Of a stretch of 64,000 nt of DNA, positions 46,651 through 55,083 are shown in pieces. The DNA comes from Streptomyces angustmyceticus. Its GTDB lineage: Bacteria > Actinomycetota > Actinomycetes > Streptomycetales > Streptomycetaceae. Position 1 is the stretch's first letter, and each line of letters opens with the position of its first letter. Location of the stretch: positions 4,563,501 through 4,627,500 of the forward strand of contig NZ_CP082945.1 in assembly GCF_019933235.1 (NCBI RefSeq), read 5' to 3'. Made by a program: the position numbers and the translations under genes. A model generated the notes under the pieces. The model searched no databases. It worked only from the letters and a program-made list of their open reading frames with translations, and had not been told where the DNA came from.

Positions 46651-48216
46651 CTACCCGGGCGTCGCCTCTTCGGGGGCCTGTCCGGGCGGGGCCCCGCCGT
46701 CACCCCGCCCGGCGCCGTACCGCTCCCGCAGCTCCCGTTTGAGCACCTTGCCCAGGGTGGCGCCGCGCGGCAGGGCGGCCGGCAGCTCCAGGCGTTCGGG
46801 GAGCTTGTGCGGGGCGAGGCCCTGGGCGAGGAGGTGCGAGCGGACCTCGTCCAGGGTCAGCGCGGCGGCTCCCGGCGGCTGCTCGACGACGGCGCAGACG
46901 CGTTCCCCGCGCCGGTCGTCCGGCAGCCCGATGACCGCCGCGTCGGCGACGCCGGGGTGCCGATGGAGGAGTTCCTCGATCTCCTGGGCGGAGATGTTCT
47001 CGCCCTTGCGGATGATGATGTCCTTGAGGCGGCCGGTGACGACGAGGTGGCCGGTGGGCGTGAGGCGGCCGAGGTCGCCGGTGGGCAGAAAGCCGTCGGC
47101 GTCGAAGGGGGACGGCTCGTCGAGGTAGCCGCGGCAGACGGCCGGGCCGCGCACGGATATCTCCCCGGTGCCCGGGGCGATACGGATGTCCATGCCGGCG
47201 GGGGGCCGCCCGTCGGTGGTGGCGAGGAGTTCGGGGCTGTCGTCCGGATCGCCCATGGTGACCATCGGGGCCTCGGTCAGGGCGTAGCCGTGGGCCAGCC
47301 GGCAGCCGAGTGCGGCGACGACCTCGTGGTGGAGCGCGGGCGGCCGGGGCGCCCCGCCGCCTGCCAGCAGCCGCAGCGACGGCAGCAGCCGGCGGCCCGG
47401 CGGCAGTGTGCGCTGTTCGCCGAGGAAGAGGGAGTAGAAGGCGGTGGAGCCGCCGGCGATCGTGACGCGGTGGCGGCGGTAGGCGGGCAGCGAGCCGGGC
47501 AGCGCGAAGTGTTCCAGCAGGACGGCCGGGATGCCGTGCAGCAGGAGCAGGACGGTGTAGTCGGGGCCCGCGACATGGGCGTAGGGGAAGGCCATCGAGC
47601 CGACGTCGGACGGGCGCGGGCGCAGCGCCTCGCCCAGGGTGCGGCCGGCGGTGCGCAGGCTGTGGTCGGTGTGCAGCACCCCCTTGGGGCCCGCGGTGGT
47701 GCCGGAGGTCCAGTAGATCCACCGGACCTCGTCGGCGTCGGCGGGCGGCGGGGGCAGCACGGCCGGGTCGGCGTCGGGGAGGGTGCCGTACGCGTCGAGG
47801 ACGGTGAGCGGTCCTGCCAGGCGGGCGGCCAGCCGGCGGGCCATCGCGCCGTGGTCGAAGCCGCGCAGGACGCCGGGGACGGCGAGGAAGGCGGCACCGG
47901 TGCGGCGCAGCACCTGGCCCACCTCGTGGTCGCGGTAGAGCGGGACGACCGGGCTCTGGACGGCGCCGATCCGGGCCAGGGCGAGGCTGAGCAGCACGGT
48001 CTCGATCCGGGTCGGCAGCTGCCAGACGACCCGGGTGCCGGGCCGTACGCCGCGTTCGTACAGGCCGGCCGCGACCCGTTCCGCGCGTTCGTGCAGGGCG
48101 CCGAAGGTGATCCGCCGCTCGTGCCGGGCGGACGCGGCGCCCTGGACGAGGGCGGTGGCGCCGGGGCTGCGGGCGGCCCGCCAGGCGACCAGGTCCCAGA
48201 GCGTGCTGCCGGTCAT
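46651..48216 (-). CDS. AMP-dependent acyl-CoA synthetase/ligase
   Basis: Activates a carboxylic acid to its CoA thioester via an acyl-adenylate; probably the entry enzyme of the catabolic set. 521 aa from ATG 48216, behind GGGAGGGG. AMP-binding motif IYWTSGTTAGPKGVLHT near residue 165; HGYALTEAPMVTMG; FLPTGDLGRLTPTGHLVVTGRLKDIIIRKGENISAQEIEELL; and the C-terminal catalytic Lys in LPRGATLGKVLKREL. Divergent from the acyl-CoA dehydrogenase at 48347; two palindromic operators (48234 and 48312) lie between. Confidence 0.93.
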   Translation of the reverse strand: MTGSTLWDLVAWRAARSPGATALVQGAASARHERRITFGALHERAERVAAGLYERGVRPGTRVVWQLPTRIETVLLSLALARIGAVQSPVVPLYRDHEVGQVLRRTGAAFLAVPGVLRGFDHGAMARRLAARLAGPLTVLDAYGTLPDADPAVLPPPPADADEVRWIYWTSGTTAGPKGVLHTDHSLRTAGRTLGEALRPRPSDVGSMAFPYAHVAGPDYTVLLLLHGIPAVLLEHFALPGSLPAYRRHRVTIAGGSTAFYSLFLGEQRTLPPGRRLLPSLRLLAGGGAPRPPALHHEVVAALGCRLAHGYALTEAPMVTMGDPDDSPELLATTDGRPPAGMDIRIAPGTGEISVRGPAVCRGYLDEPSPFDADGFLPTGDLGRLTPTGHLVVTGRLKDIIIRKGENISAQEIEELLHRHPGVADAAVIGLPDDRRGERVCAVVEQPPGAAALTLDEVRSHLLAQGLAPHKLPERLELPAALPRGATLGKVLKRELRERYGAGRGDGGAPPGQAPEEATPG

Positions 48217-48233
48217 CCGCCCCTCCCACAGAG

Positions 48234-48248
48234 CTGACGAAGCGTCAG
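48234..48248. promoter_or_regulatory. Operator site A (CTGACG AAG CGTCAG)
   Basis: Perfect match to CTGACGNNNCGTCAG, 18 bases before the start of the acyl-CoA synthetase gene (minus strand). Confidence 0.75.
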
Positions 48249-48311
48249 GCCAAGTGCCGAGATTAGAGGCCGGCGCCTTGTCGGTCCAGGGGGCCGCGGC
48301 TAGCCTGATAG

Positions 48312-48326
48312 CTGACGGCCCATCAG
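48312..48326. promoter_or_regulatory. Operator site B (CTGACG GCC CATCAG)
   Basis: One mismatch to CTGACGNNNCGTCAG; 21 bases before the ATG of the acyl-CoA dehydrogenase at 48347. Confidence 0.7.
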
Positions 48327-48346
48327 AAACGGTCGAGGGGGCGGCG

Positions 48347-49501
48347 ATGGACCTCACGTACTCACCGGAAGAGGAAGACTTCCGGGCCCGGCTGCGCACC
48401 TGGCTCGGCGAGGTGCTGCCGGGCCTCCCCCCGAAACCCGCCGCGCGCGACTGGCCCGGCCGGCGGGCGTACGACACGGCCTGGCAGCGGATGCTGTTCG
48501 ACGCCGGATACGCGGGCCTGCACTGGCCGCGGGACGCCGGCGGGCAGGGCGCCACCCCCACCCAGCACCTGATCTTCCTGGAGGAGACCGAGCGGGCCGG
48601 CGCGCCCTACGTCGGCGCGAACTTCGTCGGGCTGCTGCACGCCGGGCCCACCCTCGCCGCCGAGGGCAGCCCCGGGCAGCGCGCCCGCTGGCTGCCGCCG
48701 ATCCTGCGCGGCGACGACGTCTGGTGCCAGGGCTTCAGCGAACCGGACGCCGGCTCCGACCTCGCCGCGCTGCGCACCCGGGCCGTGCGCGACGGGGACA
48801 GCTACGTCGTCAGCGGCGCCAAGATCTGGACCTCGCACGCCGAGGTCGCCGACTGGTGCGAACTCCTCGTCCGCACCGACCCGGACGTGCCCCGGCACCG
48901 CGGCATCAGCTGGCTGGCGATGCCGATGGACGCCCCGGGGGTGACCGTCCGGCCGCTGCGCACCCTGGCCGGCTCGACGGAGTTCGCCGAGGTGTTCCTC
49001 GACGAGGTGCGGATACCGGTCGGCAACCGCGTCGGCGCGGAGAACGACGGCTGGCGGGTGACGATGGTGACGCTGTCCTTCGAGCGCGGCACCGCCTTCG
49101 TCGGCGAGGTGGTCGCCTGCCGCCGGGTGCTCGGCGCGCTGGCCCGGGCGGCGCGCGCCAACGGCCGCTGGGACGATGACGTGCTGCGCCGCACACTGGG
49201 CCGGCTGAACGCGGAGTTCGCGGCGCTGTGGCGGCTGACCCAGTGGAACGTGAGCGAGGCGCAGCACGGTGGCGGCGTGCCGGGGACCGGCGGCTCGGTC
49301 TTCAAGCTCCGCTACTCCCACGCCCGCCAGGAGCTCTACGACGCGGCGGCCGAGGTGCTCGGCGCCGGCGCGCTGGACGCGGACCACGAGTGGGTCGCGG
49401 ACCGGCTGTCGTCCCTCTCGTACACCATCGCGGCCGGTACCTCGCAGATCCAGAAGAACATCGTCGCCGAGCGCGTCCTCGGCCTGCCGAAGGGGCGGTG
49501 A
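48347..49501 (+). CDS. Acyl-CoA dehydrogenase family protein (first subunit of a pair)
   Basis: FAD-dependent alpha,beta-dehydrogenation of a CoA ester. 384 aa. The N-terminal helical domain opens DLTYSPEEEDFRARLRTWL; the flavin strand is WCQGFSEPDAGSDLAAL; VSGAKIWTSHAEVADWCELLVRT follows; and the C-terminal YTIAAGTSQIQKNIVAERVLGLPKG is the cofactor-binding tail. The adjacent gene encodes a second, shorter dehydrogenase starting two bases after this stop. The FadE/ChsE pairs of steroid degraders form alpha2beta2 heterotetramers from such adjacent genes, a likely model here. Operator site B is just upstream. Confidence 0.93.
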   Translation: MDLTYSPEEEDFRARLRTWLGEVLPGLPPKPAARDWPGRRAYDTAWQRMLFDAGYAGLHWPRDAGGQGATPTQHLIFLEETERAGAPYVGANFVGLLHAGPTLAAEGSPGQRARWLPPILRGDDVWCQGFSEPDAGSDLAALRTRAVRDGDSYVVSGAKIWTSHAEVADWCELLVRTDPDVPRHRGISWLAMPMDAPGVTVRPLRTLAGSTEFAEVFLDEVRIPVGNRVGAENDGWRVTMVTLSFERGTAFVGEVVACRRVLGALARAARANGRWDDDVLRRTLGRLNAEFAALWRLTQWNVSEAQHGGGVPGTGGSVFKLRYSHARQELYDAAAEVLGAGALDADHEWVADRLSSLSYTIAAGTSQIQKNIVAERVLGLPKGR

Positions 49502-49502
49502 C

Positions 49503-50525
49503 GTGGACTTCCGACTCACCGAGGAGCAGCGGGCGTTGCGGGACGGCACCCGCGAGCTGCTGGCCAAACGCTTCGGCCGGGAGCGACTGCGGGCCGCGGT
49601 CGACGCCCCGGGGCTGGACCGTGCGCTGTGGCGGGAGCTGGGCGGGGCCGGGTTCTTCGCGCTGCGGCTGCCCGAGCGGGCCGGCGGGGTGGGGCTCGGC
49701 CTGCCGGAGGCGGTGCTGGTCCTGGAGGAGGCCGGGCGGGCGCTGCTGCCGGGGCCGCTGGTGGCCTGCCAGCTGCTGGCCGGGGCGGTGGACGGGGTCG
49801 CGGCCGGCGAGCGGATCGTCGCGCTGTGCGAGGCGGAGCGGGACCCGGTGCTGTGGGAACACCCCGGGGACTGCGATGAGTTGATCTTGGTGGAGGGCGG
49901 GGCGGGCCGCGGCGGCGCCGGGCCCGGTGGTGGGTCCGGCGACGGCCCCGGGGGCGCGCTGAGGGGCGCACAGGGGCGCACGGGCGGGGCCTGTCGGAGC
50001 GCGGCGGACCGGATCGCCCGCGCCCCGTTCACCTCCCTCGACCCCCTCACCCCCCTCGCCCGCGTCACGGACCTGCGCCGCACCGCGCCCCTCGCCCTGG
50101 ACGTGCCCCGGCTCCGCCGCGAGGCCGCCCTGCTCACCGCGGCCCAGCAACTGGGCAGCGCCGTCCGCACCGTCGAGATGGCGGTGGGCCACGCCCGCGA
50201 GCGCGAGCAGTTCGGGGTGCCCATCGGCACGTTCCAGGCGATCAAGCACCTGTGCGCGCAGATGCTCGTCCGGGCGGAAATCGCCCGAAGTGCGGTGTAT
50301 GCGGCGGCGGTCACGGAGCGTGCCGACGAAGTCACGGCCGCGAAGCTGCTCGCCGACGAGGCCGCGGTGCGCAATGCGCGGGACTGCCTGCAGGTGCACG
50401 GCGGGATGGGCTTCACCTGGGACGTCGACGTCCATCTGCATCTCAAGCGGGCCTGGTTGCGGGCCGAGCGCTGGGGGTCGGCCCGCGAGGCGGAGGAACT
50501 GCTGGCGGACGGCCTGCTCGCCTGA
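49503..50525 (+). CDS. Acyl-CoA dehydrogenase family protein (second subunit of a pair)
   Basis: 340 aa, GTG start two bases after the previous stop, so translationally coupled. N-terminus DFRLTEEQRALRDGTRELLAKRFG; the C-terminal helical half has AREREQFGVPIGTFQAIKHLCAQMLV and CLQVHGGMGFTWDVDVHLHLKRA, typical of the subunit that lacks part of the middle beta domain. The middle domain here is shortened. At about residues 135-160 it carries a Gly-rich, low-complexity stretch (EGGAGRGGAGPGGGSGDGPG) that is probably a disordered loop. Likely partner of the 48347 product in a heteromeric enzyme. Confidence 0.9.
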   Translation: MDFRLTEEQRALRDGTRELLAKRFGRERLRAAVDAPGLDRALWRELGGAGFFALRLPERAGGVGLGLPEAVLVLEEAGRALLPGPLVACQLLAGAVDGVAAGERIVALCEAERDPVLWEHPGDCDELILVEGGAGRGGAGPGGGSGDGPGGALRGAQGRTGGACRSAADRIARAPFTSLDPLTPLARVTDLRRTAPLALDVPRLRREAALLTAAQQLGSAVRTVEMAVGHAREREQFGVPIGTFQAIKHLCAQMLVRAEIARSAVYAAAVTERADEVTAAKLLADEAAVRNARDCLQVHGGMGFTWDVDVHLHLKRAWLRAERWGSAREAEELLADGLLA

Positions 50526-50997
50526 CGGGGCCGGACGGCGGCCGCCGCGGTGACGGGTGGCGCCCGGCGATGCCGGACTCGGGCAACTCGTATGCGAAAT
50601 GTCGGACTCGCCACACAGAAACGGTCACGCAGTGTCGATATCGGGTTGTGTCCTGGGCGTGACTCGTCACAGGGGGGAGTCGGCGCGCGGCTCGGGTACC
50701 CTCCGTGGGGTGCGAGTGGTTCTGTGGCGCAACGGACCCGGTGTCGTCGGTGAGACGGCTCCGGGGTACGGACTGCGCGCCGCTCGCCCTTGGGCGGGGC
50801 CCGGTCGCCCCCCTTGTTCGACTCCCCGCAAAGTGCGTCGCACAGTATGCAGGACGCATACTCCCTTGCGCTGGAATATGCCCGAAGCGCTTGTTGGGGT
50901 GACTCAACGTCAACCATGCTGTGCTTCACCGGGGTCACGCACCGTGACTCCGTGGAGGCGCGAGGCGATGTTTCCGCCGGTTCGGATGGTGTGAGCG
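50526..50997. other. Non-coding gap upstream of the HATPase gene, with AGTATGC palindrome
   Basis: 472 bases with no supported gene. A perfect palindrome AGTATGC-N5-GCATACT lies at 50844-50862. Downstream is an A/T-richer stretch (TGACTCAACGTCAACC, 50900-50915) that may contain the promoter of the 50998 gene. No terminator was recognised for the preceding dehydrogenase. Confidence 0.45.
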
Positions 50998-51483
50998 GTG
51001 CAGGTGCTTCAGGTTCAGTTGGACGTACGGCCCGACCCGGCCGAGGTGGGGCGGGCCCGGCGGTGGGCCCGGTCGCGGCTCGTGGGTTCCGGTATAGGGG
51101 CCGACGAACCACTCGCGGAGACACTGATCCTCTTGATCTCCGAGCTCGTCACCAACGCCGTGGTGCACACCGGCGCGGCGGCCGAGCTGCGGATGTGCTT
51201 CTCCGGCTCGGGCGCCGTGGTCGGCACCGTCCGGGTCGAGGTGGTGGACGCCAGCGCCCGCCCGCCCCGTCAGCGGCACGCCGACGGCGACGACACCAAC
51301 GGCCGCGGCCTGGAGCTGGTGGACGGCCTGGCCGACCGCTGGGGATGGCAGCAGGAGGGCGGCGGCAAGCGGATCTGGTGCGAGGTGGACCGCGGCCAGC
51401 CGCTGCTGATGGCGTCCGGATCCGACCTGGGGGCCTACGAACCGCAGCACGCGACGCCGCACGCCGTCTCGCACCAGGCGTGA
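50998..51483 (+). CDS. ATP-binding protein with histidine-kinase-like ATPase fold (RsbW type)
   Basis: 161 aa stand-alone HATPase_c domain of the anti-sigma/serine-kinase group abundant in Streptomyces. N box ETLILLISELVTNAVVHTG near residue 45, G1-type VEVVDASARPP near 83, G2 NGRGLELVDGLADRWGW near 102. No dimerisation or phospho-His region, so not a sensor kinase. The C-terminal ~25 residues are unconserved. GTG start; no strong ribosome site. No sigma factor or anti-anti-sigma gene is adjacent, so its partner is unknown. Confidence 0.9.
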   Translation: MQVLQVQLDVRPDPAEVGRARRWARSRLVGSGIGADEPLAETLILLISELVTNAVVHTGAAAELRMCFSGSGAVVGTVRVEVVDASARPPRQRHADGDDTNGRGLELVDGLADRWGWQQEGGGKRIWCEVDRGQPLLMASGSDLGAYEPQHATPHAVSHQA

Positions 51484-51814
51484 CCGCCCGGCCCGCTACG
51501 CAGGGTGAGATTTCCGGCGTATGCGGCAAAGCCGGGCGTCACTCCTGCGGCCCCCACCGGGTGTTGACGCGGCGTGCCCGGTTGATCACTCTTGGATGGA
51601 GCGATGCGCCGCGAGGGGACGTCGAGGTCGTGGGGCCGGGATGCCGGCCGGGGCCTCGGCGAGTGCGGATCGCGGCCTGGCGGGTTCCCCGCGACAGCGG
51701 GAGTGGTGGCGGTCCGCGGTGCCGTGCTCGGGGCGCGCACGGGCGCATCGCCACCGGCCGGCCGGGCGCCGTCGGGCCGCCGGCCGTCAGGGGCGGCGGC
51801 CCGTCGCGGCCCGC
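51484..51814. other. Non-coding gap between HATPase and cyclase-family genes
   Basis: 331 bases between two convergent genes. GC-rich throughout with no conserved frame, hairpin or operator that I can support. Confidence 0.4.
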
Positions 51815-52741
51815 TCAGAGGATCGCCACGGGCGCGACCGGTGCCCCGGAGCCCCCGACGAACGGCTCGGCCATCGCGGACAGCAGGAACGTGTACCGCC
51901 CCGCCTCGGCGCAGGCCGCCGACAGCTCCTCCAGATTCCAGTTCTGGCCCTGCAGCATGCCCATCTCGACGAGGTGCAGCGCGTGCACCGGCATCCAGAG
52001 GTTCTCGATCTCCGGCGGGAAGATCTCGAAGGTCAGGGTGTCGTTGGCGACCGCCGCGACATCGCGCGCGTGGAACCACTCCGGGGTGCGCACCGACAGG
52101 CCGGGTGACGGGAACGCGTAGGACTGCCGGTCGCCGTCGAGGTAGTGCCGCAGCTGCCCGGTCCGTACGAGCACGATGTCGCCGGCCCGCACCGTCGTCC
52201 CGGCCAGCTCCTCGGCGGCGTCCAGGTCCTCCGGCGTGACGGCGTGCCCGCCGGACAGCCGGTCGGTGCCGTGGACGCGGGCCACGTCCAGGAGGATCCC
52301 GCGCGAGACGAGCGGGGCGGCCTTCTCGATGCCGAGGCGGGTGGCGCCGGCGTGCGCGGTGACCGAGTCGGCGGGGCGGTTGTTGTAGAGCCGCCCCGAG
52401 TGGGAGACATGGGCGAGGCCGTCCCAGTGGGTGGCGGCCTGGAGGCCCATCGTGACCGCGTCGTCCGTCGTCGCGACCGTGCCGGGGCCGAAGATCTCCT
52501 GGTTGACGGCGGTCATGGTGTGCAGCGGGTTGACCCGGCCGGGGATCACGCCGGTCTGTACGCCGTCCTGCCGGAGCGGGAGGGCGAGCGGCACGCGGCG
52601 GCCGCTGCGGACGCCGGCGGCGGCCTCCCGTACGACCCGGTCGGTGATCAGGTTGAGGGTGCCGATCTCGTCGTCCGCCCCCCAGCGCCCCCAGTTGTTC
52701 ACGCGTTCGGCGATGTCGTGGAACTCCTGCGGCAGGGGCAT
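51815..52741 (-). CDS. Cyclase family protein (kynurenine-formamidase-like metal hydrolase)
   Basis: 308 aa from ATG 52741, behind GAGGAGGG. The cyclase (PF04199) fold hydrolyses amide or ester/lactone bonds with a divalent metal. The signature normally reads HxGTHxDxPxH; here ATHWDGLAHVSH at about residue 118 keeps His, Asp and the downstream His. AGDIVLVRTGQLRHYLDG and a C-terminal MPVHALHLVEMGMLQGQNWNLEELSAAC complete the family pattern. Divergent from the SDR gene, with operator site C between them, so part of the catabolic regulon; probably opens a ring or hydrolyses a lactone intermediate. Confidence 0.88.
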   Translation of the reverse strand: MPLPQEFHDIAERVNNWGRWGADDEIGTLNLITDRVVREAAAGVRSGRRVPLALPLRQDGVQTGVIPGRVNPLHTMTAVNQEIFGPGTVATTDDAVTMGLQAATHWDGLAHVSHSGRLYNNRPADSVTAHAGATRLGIEKAAPLVSRGILLDVARVHGTDRLSGGHAVTPEDLDAAEELAGTTVRAGDIVLVRTGQLRHYLDGDRQSYAFPSPGLSVRTPEWFHARDVAAVANDTLTFEIFPPEIENLWMPVHALHLVEMGMLQGQNWNLEELSAACAEAGRYTFLLSAMAEPFVGGSGAPVAPVAIL

Positions 52742-52811
52742 GGGCCCTCCTCGGGCGGCCGGGTTCGATGCGCTCCGGGGTCTTGTGTTCGTTCGGTGTC
52801 TGCTCAAAAAT

Positions 52812-52826
52812 CTAACGGTCCGTCAG
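52812..52826. promoter_or_regulatory. Operator site C (CTAACG GTC CGTCAG)
   Basis: One mismatch to CTGACGNNNCGTCAG. It lies between the divergent cyclase (start 52741) and SDR (start 52849) genes, 22 bases before the latter. Confidence 0.72.
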
Positions 52827-52848
52827 AAACTGCGGGAAGGGTCACGGC

Positions 52849-53757
52849 ATGGGGAACTTCTTGGCCGGCAAAGTGATCGCCGTCACGGGGGCGGGCCGCG
52901 GCATCGGCCGGGCGGTGGCTCTCGCCTGCGCGGAGCAGGGCGCCCGGGTGATCGTCAACGACTACGGGGTCGCCATCGACGGCGGCGGACCCAGCAGTGA
53001 GGTCGCCGAGGCCGTGGTGAAGGAGATCGAGGCGGCCGGCAAAACGGCCTCCGCGGTCGCCGACGACGTGTCCACCATGGCCGGCGGACAGCGGATCGTG
53101 GACACCGCGCTGGCGCAGTACGGGCGGATCGACGGCGTGGTCTGTGTCGCCGGGATCCTGCGGGAGCGGATGCTCTTCAATATGTCCGAGGAGGAGTGGG
53201 ACCCGGTGATCGCCACCCACCTGAAGGGGACGTTCACCGTCTTCCGCGCGGCGTCCGCGGTCATGCGCCGCCAGGGCTCCGGGACCCTGCTGGGCTTCAC
53301 CAGCGGCAACCACCAGGGATCGGTGTCCCAGGCCAACTACGCGTCCGCCAAGGGCGGCGTCATCTCGCTGGTCCGCAGCGCCGCGCTGGGCCTGCACAAA
53401 TACGGGGTGACGGCCAACGCGGTGGCCCCGGTGGCGCGGACGAGGATGTCGGCGAACGTACCGATGGAACTGACGGAGATCGGCGAGCCGGAGGACGTCG
53501 CGGCGCTGGTCGTCTACCTGCTGAGCGACCGGGCCCGGGAGATCACCGGGCAGGTCTACACGGTCGCCGGGCCGAAGATCGCGGTGTGGGCCCAGCCGAG
53601 GGAGCTTCGCTCCGTGCACGCCGACGGGGGTGGGTGGACGCCGGAGCGGGTGGCGGAGGCGCTGCCGGGTTCCGTCGGGGCCGATCCCATGCCGATGCTG
53701 GCGCGGGTGGCGGAGATGGCGGCCGCGGCGGATGCGGGGGCGCGGCCGAACGTGTAG
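52849..53757 (+). CDS. SDR family oxidoreductase (MFE-2/HSD17B4-like 3-hydroxyacyl-CoA dehydrogenase type)
   Basis: 302 aa. Cofactor motif VTGAGRGIGRAVALACAEQGARVIVNDYG with an Asp after strand 2 (NAD preference). VAIDGGGPSSEVAEAVVKEIEAAG resembles the dehydrogenase unit of peroxisomal-type multifunctional enzyme 2. Catalytic Ser in LLGFTSGN and Tyr/Lys in YASAKGG. The C-terminal ~45 residues are an extension. Likely oxidises the beta-hydroxyacyl-CoA formed by the hydratase. ATG behind GGGAAGGG at 52834-52841; directly under operator site C. Confidence 0.92.
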   Translation: MGNFLAGKVIAVTGAGRGIGRAVALACAEQGARVIVNDYGVAIDGGGPSSEVAEAVVKEIEAAGKTASAVADDVSTMAGGQRIVDTALAQYGRIDGVVCVAGILRERMLFNMSEEEWDPVIATHLKGTFTVFRAASAVMRRQGSGTLLGFTSGNHQGSVSQANYASAKGGVISLVRSAALGLHKYGVTANAVAPVARTRMSANVPMELTEIGEPEDVAALVVYLLSDRAREITGQVYTVAGPKIAVWAQPRELRSVHADGGGWTPERVAEALPGSVGADPMPMLARVAEMAAAADAGARPNV

Positions 53758-53766
53758 GTCTTTCCG

Positions 53767-53790
53767 CGTCTTTGGCTTTCCCGCCGTGGT
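53767..53790 (+). repeat. Solo copy of the MITE end sequence
   Basis: CGTCTTTGGCTTTCCCGCCG followed by TGGT differs by one base from the terminal sequence of locus 1 (21766). It lies 10 bases after the SDR stop. No loop motif follows, so it looks like a remnant or solo end. Confidence 0.6.
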
Positions 53791-53889
53791 TGTTGATCGC
53801 CGTTTGCCGCCCGCTGGCGCGGTGCGCTCGCCGTTGCTCCCCGTGGGTGGGTGGGGTCAGGTGGGCGGGGGTGGGCGAGGGAGGTTTTT

Positions 53890-55083
53890 GTGGACTTTGA
53901 GTTCGGGAGTGGGGACGAGGGGTTTCGGGCGGAGGCTCGTGACTGGCTTGCGGGGCATCTCGTGGGTGTCTATGCCGAGTTGGCGGGGCGCGGCGGGCCC
54001 GGGAGCGAGCACGAGGGGGTCGAGGGGCGGCGGGCCTGGGAGCGGGAGTTGGGGGCCGGTGGGTGGATCGGGCTCGGGTGGGAGTGCGCGGAGGGGGCGT
54101 ACGGGAACCGGGTGGGGAGTCTGACGCAGCAGGTGGTGTGGGCCGAGGAGTATGCGCGGGCCAGGGCGCCGGGGCGGGCGGGGCACATCGGGGAGAACCT
54201 GTTGGCGCCGACGCTGCTCGCGTACGGGGACGAGGCGCAGCGGCGGAGGTTCCTGCCGGCCGTGGCCCGGGGCGAGGAGTTGTGGTGCCAGGGGTACAGC
54301 GAGCCGGAGGCCGGGTCGGATCTGGCGGGGCTGCGGACGGTGGCGGTCCGGGACGGCGGCGGGTATCGCGTCAGCGGGCAGAAGGTCTGGACGTCGCTGG
54401 CCCGGGAGGCCGACTGGTGTTTCGTGCTGGCGCGGACGGATCCGGGCGAGCGGCGGCATCGGGGGCTGTCGTTCCTGCTGGTGCCGATGGACCAGCCGGG
54501 GCGGATCGAGGTGCGGCCGATCCGGCAGATGTCGGGGACGGCGGAGTTCAACGAGGTGTTTTTCGACGGGGCGAGGGCCCCGTACGTGGTGGGCGGGGAG
54601 GGCGCCGGCTGGCGGGTGGCCATGGGGCTGCTGGCGCGGGAGCGGGGGGTGTCCACGCTCGTGCAGCAGATCGGGTTCGCGGCGGAGCTGGCGGAGGTCG
54701 TGGCGGCCGCGGTGCGCTCCGGTGCGCTGCGGGACCCCGTGCTGCGTGACCGACTCGTCGCGCAGTGGGCCGAGTTGAAGGTCATGCGGTGGAACGCGCT
54801 GCGGACCCTGGGCGCGGCCGGGGACGCCGGTGCGCCGAGTGTGGCGAAGCTGCTGTGGGGCGGCTGGCATCAGCGGCTGGGCGAGCTGGCGATGCGGGTG
54901 CGCGGGGCCGCCGCGGCGCTGGGCCCCGCCGACTGGACCGCGCGGGCGCCGTACGAACTCGACGCGCTGCAGCGGCTGTTCCTGTTCACCCGGGCCGACA
55001 CCCTCTACGGCGGCTCGGACGAGATCCAGCGGAACATCATCGCCGAGCGGGTGCTCGGCCTGCCCAGAGTGGAGCGGATGTGA
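53890..55083 (+). CDS. Acyl-CoA dehydrogenase family protein
   Basis: 397 aa from GTG 53890, behind GGGAGG at 53879-53884. Third dehydrogenase of the region. DFEFGSGDEGFRAEARDWLAGHL start; flavin strand LWCQGYSEPEAGSDLAGL; VSGQKVWTSLAREADWCFVLART; RQMSGTAEFNEVFFDGA; C-terminal DTLYGGSDEIQRNIIAERVLGLP. It is closer in plan to the 48347 product than to the short 49503 one. Its first 60 codons use more G-rich, less C-rich codons than its neighbours. The alcohol dehydrogenase gene overlaps its stop by four bases, so they are coupled. Confidence 0.93.
   Translation: MDFEFGSGDEGFRAEARDWLAGHLVGVYAELAGRGGPGSEHEGVEGRRAWERELGAGGWIGLGWECAEGAYGNRVGSLTQQVVWAEEYARARAPGRAGHIGENLLAPTLLAYGDEAQRRRFLPAVARGEELWCQGYSEPEAGSDLAGLRTVAVRDGGGYRVSGQKVWTSLAREADWCFVLARTDPGERRHRGLSFLLVPMDQPGRIEVRPIRQMSGTAEFNEVFFDGARAPYVVGGEGAGWRVAMGLLARERGVSTLVQQIGFAAELAEVVAAAVRSGALRDPVLRDRLVAQWAELKVMRWNALRTLGAAGDAGAPSVAKLLWGGWHQRLGELAMRVRGAAAALGPADWTARAPYELDALQRLFLFTRADTLYGGSDEIQRNIIAERVLGLPRVERM

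Noticed and set aside
53758-53889. Fifth copy of the covarying stem-loop
   Set aside because: Only the end sequence is present; the 15-nt loop and paired arms are missing.
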